DNA of 64,000 nt from NCBI GenBank assembly GCA_963837325.1, contig CAWIMV010000001.1, forward strand, positions 2,914,001 through 2,978,000, read 5' to 3'. This document shows, piece after piece, positions 44,082-53,161 of this stretch. How positions within the stretch are numbered: the first letter of the stretch is position 1; each line of letters starts with the position of its first letter. The position numbers and the translations under genes are program-made. Under the pieces are notes generated by a model. The model ran no database searches. It saw nothing but the letters and a program-made list of their open reading frames with translations, and was not told the DNA's origin. The DNA is from CAVQKZ01 sp963837325 (GTDB taxonomy: Bacteria; Actinomycetota; Actinomycetes; Mycobacteriales; Jatrophihabitantaceae).

Positions 44082-45337
44082 ACCGGCACGCCCGGCATCG
44101 GTGTGCGGTCGCGGACCACGGCGTCAGTGCCGCGGTGCTTGGCGCGTTCACGCATGCGGGTCTCGGCTTGCTCGGTGCCGATCTTCATGGTCATCAGCGC
44201 GGTCGTCCCGTTTCCGTGAGTCAGCGTGAGCGCGTCGCGAACCAGCTTCTCGATCGGGAAGTCACCCATGATGCCGCGGCCGCCGAAAAGAAACATGGCC
44301 TTCTGGGTGATTTCGATCGCGACGTCGGCGGCGAACACCCGGATCTGCCAGGAGCGCTGCGGCTCGAAGCCGGCCTTGTGGGAGAACTCCCAGGCGACCG
44401 ACAGCAGATGGCTGCGCGCGGCGTCGAGCAGCATCCGCATCCGTCCGAGGTCATGCGCCACCAACTGGTGTTGATGAATCGCAACGCCGCCCTGCACCCG
44501 ATCGATCGACCAGTCCAGGGCCGCCTCGTAGGCCGAACGCGCGACGCCAAGACACATGGCCGCATTGGTGATGTTGGCAGCTGTCAGCCCGCGCGCACTG
44601 GCCGCGTAACCGGCGCCGATCTCGGTGACCGCGTAATCGTCCGGGATCCGGCAATCGACGAATTCGATGTCGGCTTGTGGCGATCCGCGTTGTCCGAGCT
44701 TGCGATAAAGCGGCCCGACGCCAACGCCTGGCGTGGCGGCCGGCACCGCGAACATCGTCGCCCCGCTACGAATACCGACGCTCGGGTCGGTGCGCCCGAG
44801 CACGAAATACAGCGAGGCGATGCCCCCATTCGTGATCATCAATTTTCGCCCGTTGAGCAACCAACCGCCGTCGTGGCGCTCAGCGGACAGCATTGCACCG
44901 AATCCCGGCGCATCGTGAGGCAGCGCGTTGTCGCTGCCCGCAGCCGGCTCGGTGCTGGCACTGGCCGGCACGAACCGTTCGTCGTCGGCGATGCCATGAA
45001 TAACCATGTCCCGGACCCGTTTCGGCATCCGCGGCACGAGCCGGGCGAAGCGCCAGTAGTGCCGGAAGAAGTAGCCGACCGAGATGTCGCCGGCGGCCAA
45101 CTCCTCCACGGCGAGACACTGCGTCACCATGTCCGCGGCGCGCCCGCCGAGCTCACGCGGTAACGGCAGCGCCTTCAGGCCCAGCGCCGAGCCTTCCCGC
45201 ATGAGGTCGAACGGAAAGTCCTCGGCCCGTTCTAGCGCTTCGAGCCGAGCCGCCGCGGGCCGCACGACCCGTACGGCGTATTCCCGGGTCGCCTCGACGA
45301 GATCCTGCTGCTCGGACGTCAGCTCGAGGTCCACCAC
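44078..45337 (-). CDS. Acyl-CoA dehydrogenase family protein
   Basis: A 419-residue flavoprotein. The N-terminal helices begin LELTSEQQDLVEATREYAVR, the FAD/substrate region has SASTEPAAGSDNA and KLMITNGGIASLYFVLGR, and the C-terminus has FGGRGIMGDFPIEKLVRDA (the usual GGxGxxxxxPxxRxxRD region). The typical catalytic Glu position is not obvious to me, so the substrate class is open. GTG at 45337 gives the family's length. It lies 38 bases after livF in the same operon. Confidence 0.85.
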   Translation of the reverse strand: MVDLELTSEQQDLVEATREYAVRVVRPAAARLEALERAEDFPFDLMREGSALGLKALPLPRELGGRAADMVTQCLAVEELAAGDISVGYFFRHYWRFARLVPRMPKRVRDMVIHGIADDERFVPASASTEPAAGSDNALPHDAPGFGAMLSAERHDGGWLLNGRKLMITNGGIASLYFVLGRTDPSVGIRSGATMFAVPAATPGVGVGPLYRKLGQRGSPQADIEFVDCRIPDDYAVTEIGAGYAASARGLTAANITNAAMCLGVARSAYEAALDWSIDRVQGGVAIHQHQLVAHDLGRMRMLLDAARSHLLSVAWEFSHKAGFEPQRSWQIRVFAADVAIEITQKAMFLFGGRGIMGDFPIEKLVRDALTLTHGNGTTALMTMKIGTEQAETRMRERAKHRGTDAVVRDRTPMPGVPV

Positions 45338-45374
45338 GCACCGCCACCGCGTAGGAGGACCCGGACGAGCACTG

Positions 45375-46130
45375 TCATGCCTGGGACACTGCCGGGCCGG
45401 GCATCGATGCTTCGCTCTCGGCGATGCTCCCGCCGAGGTAGAGCGCCCGCATCTGGGGATTGGCCAGAATCTCCGCACCGGTGCCCTGCAGCCGCACGCG
45501 GCCGGCTTCCATCACTACGCCCTGGGTGGCCAACTCCAGACCGGCACGTACGTTCTGCTCTACGAGCAGGATGGTCCGCCCGTTCTCCTGCATGCGGCGA
45601 ACATAGGCATACATCGCCCGGGCCGATTTGGGTTCCAGACCCATCGACGGCTCGTCCAGCACGACCAGAGCTGGATCGAGCATGAGGGCTCGCGCGAACT
45701 CGACCATCCGCTGTTGTCCGCCGGACAATGCACCGGCCCGATCACCGAGTCGCTCCCGTACCACCGGGAACTGCTCGATCACTTCCGCCATCCGCTCGCG
45801 AACGACGTTCTTGTCGCGGACCAGGAAGGCTCCCAGTTCGACGTTGTCCTTGACGGTGAGATCGGGAAACAGGCTGCGCGACTGCATCACTTGGACGATC
45901 CCGCTGCGCAGAATGTGTTGCGGCGACTTGCCACCGATCTGCTCGCCCAGGAATGTCACGGTGCCCAGGCGGGGCCGAAGTAACCCGCTGACCACCTTCA
46001 GCAACGTGGACTTCCCCGCGCCGTTCGGACCGACTACGCACGTGATCGAGCCCTTCTCGACGGTCAGATCCACGCCACGCAACACATCGCCGCCGCCGTA
46101 GCCGGCGAACACTCCAGCCAGAGTCAGCAC
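45375..46130 (-). CDS. livF: Branched-chain amino acid-type ABC transporter ATPase (LivF)
   Basis: A 251-residue ATPase: Walker A GPNGAGKST, signature LSGGQQRMVEFARAL, Walker B LVVLDEPSMGLEP and ILLVEQNVRAGLELA after it, which is diagnostic of LivF. The GTG start follows the livG stop by one base. The symbol reflects the subunit type; the ligand of the importer is likely the pathway substrate, an aromatic or organic acid, not an amino acid. Confidence 0.88.
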   Translation of the reverse strand: MLTLAGVFAGYGGGDVLRGVDLTVEKGSITCVVGPNGAGKSTLLKVVSGLLRPRLGTVTFLGEQIGGKSPQHILRSGIVQVMQSRSLFPDLTVKDNVELGAFLVRDKNVVRERMAEVIEQFPVVRERLGDRAGALSGGQQRMVEFARALMLDPALVVLDEPSMGLEPKSARAMYAYVRRMQENGRTILLVEQNVRAGLELATQGVVMEAGRVRLQGTGAEILANPQMRALYLGGSIAESEASMPGPAVSQA

Positions 46131-46131
46131 G

Positions 46132-46887
46132 TCACTCCGCCTCCGCCTCGACCAGGTCGCCGCCCAGGTAAGCATCCAGCACGGCCGGATCGGCGCGCAC
46201 CTGCTCCGGAGGGCCCTCGGTCAACGCGCGGCCGGTGTGCATGACCGAGACGCGATCGCACAAGCCCATCACGAACTCCATGTCGTGTTCGACGATGATG
46301 AACGTGACCCCCTCGGCGTTGAGTGCTTTGATCCGACCGGCTAGATGATTGAGCAGCGTCGGATTGACGCCGCCCGCCGGTTCGTCCAGCAGCATGATCG
46401 ACGGCTGGGCCACCATGATGAAGGCGAACTCCAGCAGCTTCTGCTGTCCGTAGGACAAGCTCCCGGCCGGTTCACGGGCTAGCCGGGTCAGTCCAACGAA
46501 GTCCAGCGCTTCCAGTGCTCGCTCGTGTTCGGTGCCACTGGTCCACCGGCGCAACTGGCCCATGAACCCGCGGCGCTGGGCCGCGACGTGCACGTTCTCC
46601 AGCACGGTGAGCTGGGTGAAGATGCGGGTCAACTGAAAGGTCCGCCCGATTCCCGCGGCGAACACCTTGTCCGGCTTCGCCCCGGTGAGATCCACACCCC
46701 GCAACATGACCCGTCCGGAATCAGGCCGCTCGTAGCCAGTGATCACGTTGAACAGCGTGGTCTTGCCCGAGCCGTTGGGACCGATCAATCCGTTGATCGC
46801 GCCCTCGGTGAAGGTCATCGTGCAACCCTGCAGCGCCTGCACCCCGCCGTAACTCTTGGAGATGTTCTCGACCGTGAGCAGCGTCAT
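46132..46887 (-). CDS. livG: Branched-chain amino acid-type ABC transporter ATPase (LivG)
   Basis: A 251-residue ATPase: Walker A GPNGSGKTT, the LivG-type RTFQLTRIFTQLTVLENV, signature LSYGQQKLLEFA and Walker B IMLLDEPAGGVNP, with FIIVEHDMEFVMGLC. The ATG at 46887 overlaps the end of livM. It pairs with LivF to drive the LivHM permease. Confidence 0.88.
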   Translation of the reverse strand: MTLLTVENISKSYGGVQALQGCTMTFTEGAINGLIGPNGSGKTTLFNVITGYERPDSGRVMLRGVDLTGAKPDKVFAAGIGRTFQLTRIFTQLTVLENVHVAAQRRGFMGQLRRWTSGTEHERALEALDFVGLTRLAREPAGSLSYGQQKLLEFAFIMVAQPSIMLLDEPAGGVNPTLLNHLAGRIKALNAEGVTFIIVEHDMEFVMGLCDRVSVMHTGRALTEGPPEQVRADPAVLDAYLGGDLVEAEAE

Positions 46888-47990
46888 CGTGTCGCACCAC
46901 CTGGGTTGGCCGAGAGTCCCACCCGCGGTTCTCGGCCGGGTGGGGGCGCCGGAGGCGGCTGACTTCGCGCCCTTTCGCGGTACACCACCCACTGTCGCCA
47001 GCGCTGCGCGATGCTCGGCACCACGCCGCTGGGCAGCAGCCTGAGGATGAGCACGAACAGCAGCCCGTAGACGATCAGGAACGTGTTCGCCCCCCCGAAC
47101 TGCAGCAGGAAGTACTGCTGGGCCGATCCGATGACGAGCGCCCCGAGGGCCGGCCCGACCAACGTGCCCAAACCACCGGTGAAGGCCATCACGGCAAGCG
47201 CCAGGTCGAAGGAAGGGTCGAATGCGAATTGCGGAAATACCGATCCGACGAACGGTGCATAGATGGCGCCGGCTGCGCCGACAAAGACGGCCGAGATCAC
47301 AAAGGCGATGAGCTTGGTCCGGGTGGTGTGTACGCCGAGACTGCGGGCCCGGTCCTCGTCGTCACGGATCGCCAACAGTCCGAGGCCGAACTTCGACCGA
47401 CGGACCCACCACGAGGTGACGAGCGCGACCGCCGACGCACCCAGCCCCACGTAGTAGAACGGCTCGTTGAAGAAACTGCCCTGCCAAGTCGGGAACGGCA
47501 TCTGCATTCCTTGCGAGCCACCGGTCCAGGACCGCAGATTGAACGCGAAAAGTTGAAAAATGAACATCACTGCAATCGTGAGCACGATGAAGGTGTGTTT
47601 GCGCACCCGAAGCAAGATGAAGCCGATCGGGATCGCCGCCACCCCGGCCAACGCCCCCGCCACCGGCAGCAGCGCGAAGGAATCCCATCCGGGCGGAATC
47701 TTGAAATGATTGGTCAGCATCGCCGACGAGTACTGCCCGATCCCGAAGAACACCGCGTGTCCGAGGGCGATGTAGCCGGAGTAGCCGGAGAAGATGTTCC
47801 AGCCGGACACTGACAGCAGGTAGATCATTGCGAACACGCCGACCGACGTGACTGCCGGATTCGGGAAGACGACTGGAAAGAGCACCAGCGCGGCCGTCAC
47901 GAGGGCGAGCGCGGCCAGCCGTACCGACTTCGGTAGGTCGTAGGTCGCCGGTGTCGGGGCGGTCCGGGTTGGCGCGAGTGTCGCGGTCAC
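46884..47990 (-). CDS. livM: Branched-chain amino acid-type ABC permease (LivM)
   Basis: A 368-residue membrane protein with about nine helices and the LivM signature LGHAVFFGIGQYSSAMLTNH near residue 75. The ATPase-contact region RDDEDRARSLGVHTTRTK is conserved. GTG overlaps the livH stop. The tail after the last helix is proline- and arginine-rich. Confidence 0.88.
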   Translation of the reverse strand: MTATLAPTRTAPTPATYDLPKSVRLAALALVTAALVLFPVVFPNPAVTSVGVFAMIYLLSVSGWNIFSGYSGYIALGHAVFFGIGQYSSAMLTNHFKIPPGWDSFALLPVAGALAGVAAIPIGFILLRVRKHTFIVLTIAVMFIFQLFAFNLRSWTGGSQGMQMPFPTWQGSFFNEPFYYVGLGASAVALVTSWWVRRSKFGLGLLAIRDDEDRARSLGVHTTRTKLIAFVISAVFVGAAGAIYAPFVGSVFPQFAFDPSFDLALAVMAFTGGLGTLVGPALGALVIGSAQQYFLLQFGGANTFLIVYGLLFVLILRLLPSGVVPSIAQRWRQWVVYRERARSQPPPAPPPGREPRVGLSANPGGATR

Positions 47991-48859
47991 TGCGCCCGCA
48001 CCCCCTGCCTGCCGAAGAGTCCCTGCGGTCGCACGAGCAATACGACGACCAGTACGAAGTAGAAGACGGTCTGCCCCCATACGGGTGACCAGGTCACCGC
48101 GACTACGTCCTGGATGACCAGCATGAAGACGGCCGCGACCAGCGCGCCGCCCACGCTGCCGAAACCTCCGAGGATCACGATCACGAGCAGGCGCGAGATC
48201 AGGTCATAAGAGCTTGCGGCGTTGAATGCGTTGGTTGTTCCGAAGATCATCCCGCCAGCTGCGGCCAACCCGATACCGATGCCGAGCGTCACCGCCGACA
48301 CGCGGTCGGTGTTGATGCCAACCAGTCGGGCCGCAACCGGGTTCTGCATCGAGGCGCGCAGGCTGCGACCGAACGGGGTGCGATAGATCAGGGCGTAGAG
48401 GCCGGCGAGAAGCACGACGCTGAGCAGGAACGCGTAAACGTAGATGGCGGGAAAGTTGAGCTTGCCGAGTTGATAGGACTTGTTGATGTAGGACGCGTGG
48501 ATCTGTACCAGGTTGCTCTTGAAGAAGAAGTCCAGAATGCCCTCGATGAGCGTGGCTACCGCGAACATGACCAGCAGCGACATCACCACACGGTCTCGTT
48601 TGATCGGTTTGATCAACACCCAGTAGATCGCGACACCGAGCAACCCGGTGGCGGGCACCGTGATGAACAGCGACAGGAACGGGTCTATGTGCAGGTGGAC
48701 CGACAGGGCGTAACTCAGGTAGGCGCCCAACACCACCAATGCGCCCTGCGCGAAGTTCACGATGTCCATCACGCCGAACACGAGGGTCAGACCGGCCGCC
48801 ATCAGGGCATAGAACCCGCCGACGAGGATCCCGTCGATCACGGCTTGGGTGATCAGCAA
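47987..48859 (-). CDS. livH: Branched-chain amino acid-type ABC permease (LivH)
   Basis: A 290-residue membrane protein with about eight helices. The N-terminus (VIDGILVGGFYALMAAGLTL, VFGVMDIVNFAQGALVVLG) is the LivH signature, and the ATPase-contact loop contains RASMQNPVAARLVGIN. A TTG at 48859 with AGGGGACG upstream is the best start; no ATG or GTG fits the family's N-terminus. Confidence 0.86.
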   Translation of the reverse strand: MLITQAVIDGILVGGFYALMAAGLTLVFGVMDIVNFAQGALVVLGAYLSYALSVHLHIDPFLSLFITVPATGLLGVAIYWVLIKPIKRDRVVMSLLVMFAVATLIEGILDFFFKSNLVQIHASYINKSYQLGKLNFPAIYVYAFLLSVVLLAGLYALIYRTPFGRSLRASMQNPVAARLVGINTDRVSAVTLGIGIGLAAAGGMIFGTTNAFNAASSYDLISRLLVIVILGGFGSVGGALVAAVFMLVIQDVVAVTWSPVWGQTVFYFVLVVVLLVRPQGLFGRQGVRAQ

Positions 48860-48888
48860 AGTGGTCCGTCCCCTGACGTGAGTGGTTG

Positions 48889-50181
48889 CTACGAGCCGCT
48901 GGCGGTGCCCCAGTCGGGGCGGTTCGTCTCGATCGGTTTGACGTCCGAGCCGCCGGTGGGCAGTACGACGACAGGCTTGCCCTTCTGCCATTGGAAGATG
49001 TACGGCGTGGCGCCGGCGTTCTCGCCGTCCGAGGCGAACTTGACCGGTCCCTGGACGCTCTGGAACGTAACGTTGGAGTGCAGGTAGGACTGCAGCGTCT
49101 TGTTGCTGAGCGACTTGTTGTGGGTCAGGGCCTGGGCCAGGACCTGCCCCGCGGAGAACGCCTCCGCGACATCAGCGCTGATGTTTTCGGCCTTGCCGCC
49201 GAACATCTTCAGATTCTGCGCGACCATGCCAGTGTTCTGGTAGAACGTCGAACCTGGGTACCAGGTGTTCGGCACCATGATGGCTTCGGTGTTCTTCGCG
49301 CCGACGCTCTTGACGAATTGGGCGCCCTGGTCGGGGCCGGATGCTTCCACGAGCATCTTGGGGTTGTACTTGTTCTGGATGAAGTCCTGGATGAACGCGT
49401 AGCCATCCGGAGGCATGGTGCCCAGCACGACGATCTTGGCGTGAGTGGCGACGATTGCCGACGCGATCGGGGTGAAGTCGGTGGTCTCCAACGGGTAGAC
49501 CTTGTACACGGCGCTCTTGAAGCCGTGCTGGGTGAGGTAGTTGCGCGCGCCGTCGGTCGTCGGCTTGATGAACGGGTCGTCCATCGTCGCGTACGCCACT
49601 GGCTGGGGCGACTGGGTCGCGGCGAGCCACTTTGCGAAAGTAATCAATTGGTACGTCGCCGATGCGCTGACGTCGAAGACGTTCTTCAGCCCGGCCTGGA
49701 ACACCGATGGGCCGCCGCCGATCCCTTCGAGCATCACGTAGCCGTACCGGTTGGCGATGACCGACGAGGGCCGGGTCAGCAGCGTCGAGTACGGCCCGAG
49801 GACGAAGTCGACCTTGTCCACGGTGATGAGCTTCTGGTAGTTGGTCACCACCTGCGTCGGACTGGAGCCGTCCGAGACGAACTTCATGGCGATCTTGTGT
49901 CCGAGGATGCCGCCGTGAGCGTTTTGGAACGCCGCCCACGTTTGGTAGCCCTGTTTCGTCGCCAGCCCGTCCCCGGAGAAGTCACCGGACAGCGACACCG
50001 AGACGCCGATCGTGATCGGTTTGGATGTGTCGCCGGCGCCCTTCTGGTTGCCGGAACCGGAGCCACTGCTGCACGCGGCTGTCGCCATCATCACCACTGC
50101 GGCTGCGCCGCCCCACCGGACGGCCCGACCGCGATGGGTGCTGCGACGATTGACGCCGGTGCGGTACTGGGCAAGCTTCAC
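48889..50181 (-). CDS. ABC transporter substrate-binding lipoprotein, LivJ type
   Basis: A 430-residue binding protein with a lipoprotein signal ending in TAACSSG (Cys about 37). The mature domain is the two-lobed peripla_BP_6 fold: PITIGVSVSLSGDFSGDG near the start and later LGPYSTLLTRPSSVIANRYG. GTG at 50181 follows AGGAGG. It is the first gene of the operon livJHMGF-acyl-CoA dehydrogenase-hydrolase-lyase, and a LacI-type site lies 53 bases upstream. Confidence 0.88.
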   Translation of the reverse strand: MKLAQYRTGVNRRSTHRGRAVRWGGAAAVVMMATAACSSGSGSGNQKGAGDTSKPITIGVSVSLSGDFSGDGLATKQGYQTWAAFQNAHGGILGHKIAMKFVSDGSSPTQVVTNYQKLITVDKVDFVLGPYSTLLTRPSSVIANRYGYVMLEGIGGGPSVFQAGLKNVFDVSASATYQLITFAKWLAATQSPQPVAYATMDDPFIKPTTDGARNYLTQHGFKSAVYKVYPLETTDFTPIASAIVATHAKIVVLGTMPPDGYAFIQDFIQNKYNPKMLVEASGPDQGAQFVKSVGAKNTEAIMVPNTWYPGSTFYQNTGMVAQNLKMFGGKAENISADVAEAFSAGQVLAQALTHNKSLSNKTLQSYLHSNVTFQSVQGPVKFASDGENAGATPYIFQWQKGKPVVVLPTGGSDVKPIETNRPDWGTASGS

Positions 50182-50233
50182 GGTCGACCTCCTGCTGGCT
50201 TCCACCTGGTCAAGCTGAAATACGGTCGCAATA

Positions 50234-50247
50234 AACAATCGTTTGCA
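50234..50247. promoter_or_regulatory. LacI-type palindrome 3 (AACAATCGTTTGCA)
   Basis: Member of the six-site set, upstream of the liv operon and of no other gene on the right, since the lyase at 50313 ends there. It would place the importer and the three downstream enzymes under the LacI regulator. Confidence 0.6.
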
Positions 50248-50312
50248 GAAACGTAGGAGCCAACGCCGTTGTTGTCAACGATTCGGCGTAACGAGTCGGT
50301 ACCAGCACCGGG

Positions 50313-51251
50313 TCACACCCTCAGCTCCGCGGGGTCCGGCGACGGCCCGGTGCGCAATACGCCCAGTTCGTCCAGACCTTGCGCCAGCCGATCGGTGGCG
50401 GCGCTGTCGAGATTGCGCAACGGCAACCGCACCCCGCCGACCGGGCGGCCGAGCAGCGCCAGCGCCGCCTTCACCGAGGCCGGGTAGCCGCAGTCGCGCA
50501 GCAAGTGCCACAGCGCCGACGCCCGGTACTGCAACTCCCGTGCTCGGTCCAGATCGCCCACTCGGCAGGCGTTGTACAGCTCGAGCACCAACTCCGGGGC
50601 AATGCACGCCGCCGGCGAGAAGCAGCCAGCGCCACCGAGCGGCATGGACGGCAGCAGGTACTCGACACCAGTGAGCATCGCGAAGCCGGGACGTCGGGCA
50701 GCCGACCGCCGGCAGGCTTCGGTGAAAGACTGCATGTCGTAACTCGCGTCCTTGACTCCGATGAAGTTCGGCGCCGTGTCGAGCAGTTCTTCGATGATGT
50801 CCGGAGTCACGCTGACGCCGAGTCGCGACGGGAAGTTGTAGGCCAGTACTCCAATCGACACCGCCGCGGCCACAGCCTGGAAATGCTCGATCAGACCCTG
50901 GCGTGGAGGCCGCCAGTGGTACGGCGTCACGCTGATGACAGCCTCGGCTCCGGCCTGCTCGGCATGACGCGCGAGCTCCACAGTCTCATTCGTGCCGGGC
51001 ATGCTGACGTGTACCAGCACCGGCACCCGGGCGTCGACGGCGGCGACCGCTCGTTCCACCGCCAAGCGCCGTTCGGCCATCGTCAGGTTGAGCGATTCGC
51101 CAGTGTGCAAGGGCAGTGCCACCCCGTGTACGCCGCTTGCGACCAGGTAATCGCAGAGCGACTCGAGAGCGTCGGTGTCCAACCGGTCGTCAGGCGTGAA
51201 CGGCGTTACGGGCGCTCCGATCACCCCTGCGACCGCATAGTTCCCGGCCAA
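50313..51251 (-). CDS. Dihydrodipicolinate synthase-family lyase (second copy)
   Basis: A 312-residue TIM-barrel lyase. The Schiff-base Lys is in NFIGVKDASYDMQ (about 162), the catalytic Tyr in GVLAYNFPSRLG (about 134), and the GxxGE site reads PLHTGESLNL. Residues match the general NAL superfamily better than the copy at 42044. The start is uncertain: a TTG at 51251 sits one base after the alcohol dehydrogenase stop and has no strong Shine-Dalgarno. It ends the ThDP enzyme-creatininase-ADH operon. Confidence 0.85.
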   Translation of the reverse strand: MAGNYAVAGVIGAPVTPFTPDDRLDTDALESLCDYLVASGVHGVALPLHTGESLNLTMAERRLAVERAVAAVDARVPVLVHVSMPGTNETVELARHAEQAGAEAVISVTPYHWRPPRQGLIEHFQAVAAAVSIGVLAYNFPSRLGVSVTPDIIEELLDTAPNFIGVKDASYDMQSFTEACRRSAARRPGFAMLTGVEYLLPSMPLGGAGCFSPAACIAPELVLELYNACRVGDLDRARELQYRASALWHLLRDCGYPASVKAALALLGRPVGGVRLPLRNLDSAATDRLAQGLDELGVLRTGPSPDPAELRV

Positions 51252-51252
51252 T

Positions 51253-52320
51253 TCAGATCAACACGATCGGACGGATGACCGCGCGGCTCTGCAGCGCGGC
51301 GAATGCCTCGCCCACGTCCTCGAGCGGGTACTGGTGCGTCGTCAACGGCTCCGTCCGGATGATCCCGGCAGCGATCAACGCGATCGTGGCTGGGTACGCG
51401 TTCGGGCTGGAACGGATGCCCAGTACGTCGAGCTCGTCCAAGGCGAGCAGATCAACCGGTAGTTGTGCGGTCGCCCCGCCGGTGAGGCCGAGCAGCGCGA
51501 CAGTGCCGCCGCGCCGCACCGAGCGCAACAACTGCTCGACGACGGCCGGGTTGCCCGAGCAGTCGAACACGTAGTCCACCCCGCGGCCGCCAGTCAGCTC
51601 CCGGATGTCGGCCACCGGATCGGAGGTCTCGTAGTCGACGGTGGACGTGCTGCCCAACTCTCGGGCCGTCTGCAGTCGGGCCCCGCGGCCCACCGTGATC
51701 ACCTGCGTGGCCCCCGAGGCGCGCGCGACCTGCAACATGAGGAGGCCGAGCAATCCCGGCCCGAAGACCGCGACGCTGGAGCCGGCGCGGATATTGGCGC
51801 GCCGGGCGGCGTGCACGGTCAACGCGGCCTGATTGACCAGCGCACCCGCGACGTCGCTCACGCTGTCGGGCAGTTTGTGGGTCGCCACGGCCGGGCGCGC
51901 GGCGAACTGCGCGAGCGCGCCGGGAGCGGTGTGACCGTAGAGCTTGAACCCGGGTTCGCGCACCCGCTCGCACAGGTTGTAGCGGCCTGCGCGGCACATC
52001 GGGCAGGCGCCGCAGCCGGCATGGTTCTCGGCGACCACGCGGTCACCCACCGCCAGTCCGCTGCGCTCGGTGCCGGGGCCCATTGCAGCGATCACCCCGG
52101 ACCATTCATGGCCGATGATGAACGGAAGTGAGGGCGGCCAGGTGCCCCTGAAGCCACCGCTCACGATCTTGAGGTCGGTGCCGCACATCCCGCAGGCGCG
52201 CACCCGGCACAGCACTTCGCCGTGACTGGGTTCGGGTACCGGCACGTTGGCCAGCGTGAGTTCGCCGAAGTCGGCCAAAACGGCGGCCCGCATTGTCTGC
52301 TCGCCGGCGACCGCGGTCAT
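51253..52320 (-). CDS. Zinc-dependent alcohol/polyol dehydrogenase
   Basis: A 355-residue MDR dehydrogenase. Catalytic zinc ligands are Cys in ACGMCGTDLK and His-Glu in GHEWSG. Four cysteines in GCGACPMCRAGRYNLC bind the structural zinc, and the NAD motif is VFGPGLLGLLMLQVA. It belongs to the sorbitol/threonine dehydrogenase-like group. Its start overlaps the creatininase-family stop. It probably oxidises a hydroxyl group on the pathway intermediate. Confidence 0.9.
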   Translation of the reverse strand: MTAVAGEQTMRAAVLADFGELTLANVPVPEPSHGEVLCRVRACGMCGTDLKIVSGGFRGTWPPSLPFIIGHEWSGVIAAMGPGTERSGLAVGDRVVAENHAGCGACPMCRAGRYNLCERVREPGFKLYGHTAPGALAQFAARPAVATHKLPDSVSDVAGALVNQAALTVHAARRANIRAGSSVAVFGPGLLGLLMLQVARASGATQVITVGRGARLQTARELGSTSTVDYETSDPVADIRELTGGRGVDYVFDCSGNPAVVEQLLRSVRRGGTVALLGLTGGATAQLPVDLLALDELDVLGIRSSPNAYPATIALIAAGIIRTEPLTTHQYPLEDVGEAFAALQSRAVIRPIVLI

Positions 52321-53153
52321 CGAGGCACTCCGAGCGTCGTGGTGTCGAGTTCGCCGCTGCCCGCAGCACTATCGACGTGCGGCGCTGCGTTGTGGCCATT
52401 CAAGGCCGACCACACTTCGTGGGTTCGTCGCACGATGTGATCGGCGACCTCTTCGGCGATCTCCTCGGAGCGGCCCACCTCGGCCCGCTCGGGATGCCCG
52501 TACCAGCCGGTCGGAGCGACGTCGTGGAAGTCGACCATGATCGGATACACATCCGGGCGCCGGAACAGCGCGTGCGCCGCCTCACCGGAGGTGCGATCAC
52601 TGGCCTGGGCGGCCTGATCCAGGCGGACCAGGCTCGGGTCGTAAGCGAGAACCGCAGAGGTCTCCATCGCTCCGGCGTGGGTGAACTCCATTTCCTCCGG
52701 ATGGAGGGAATTGGTGATCACGTGCGACTCTGCCACCACGATCTGCACGTCATGGGTCCGCTGAGCTTTGTCGGCCGCCAGCCTGAGCGTCGCGGAATTG
52801 CCCTCGTGCCAGTTGACCACCACGATCCGCCGCGCGCCGCCGGCCCGCAGACCGCCACAGATGTCGACGAAAACGGCGGTCAGGGTTTCCGGCGACAAGG
52901 TCAACGACCCGGCCCAACCTTGGTGATAATGCGCGACCCCGACCGAGCCCAGCGTGGCGACCACGGTGTCCAGGCGGTGTGCCACCCGCTCGGCGATCGA
53001 CAGCGCGGCGAATGCGTCGGTGCCGAGCGGCAGGTGACTGCCGTGTTGCTCGATGCTGCCGGCCGCGAGCACGGCGATACCGCTCGTGGCCAGGTACGTC
53101 GCAGCGACGGGCTGCGTCATCCGCTCGAGCAGACGATCAGGGTGACGTGGCAT
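52317..53153 (-). CDS. Creatininase-family amidohydrolase
   Basis: A 278-residue metal hydrolase. The family's metal ligands are visible: Glu and His in AGSIEQHGSHLPLGTDAFA with the following Asp, His in VVNWHEGNS and Glu in THAGAMETSAVLAY. Members open cyclic amides such as creatinine or act as formamide or mycofactocin-linked hydrolases. In this setting a lactam or amide intermediate is plausible. ATG at 53153 follows GGAGG at a long spacing; the upstream extension is not conserved-looking. Confidence 0.88.
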   Translation of the reverse strand: MPRHPDRLLERMTQPVAATYLATSGIAVLAAGSIEQHGSHLPLGTDAFAALSIAERVAHRLDTVVATLGSVGVAHYHQGWAGSLTLSPETLTAVFVDICGGLRAGGARRIVVVNWHEGNSATLRLAADKAQRTHDVQIVVAESHVITNSLHPEEMEFTHAGAMETSAVLAYDPSLVRLDQAAQASDRTSGEAAHALFRRPDVYPIMVDFHDVAPTGWYGHPERAEVGRSEEIAEEVADHIVRRTHEVWSALNGHNAAPHVDSAAGSGELDTTTLGVPR

Positions 53154-53161
53154 GTGGTCGA

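Noticed and set aside
48886..50256. 456-codon plus-strand ORF opposite the LivJ-type gene
   Set aside because: It mirrors the codon pattern of the lipoprotein gene, is rich in Arg, His, Val and Asp as antisense frames of GC-rich genes are, and has no domain.
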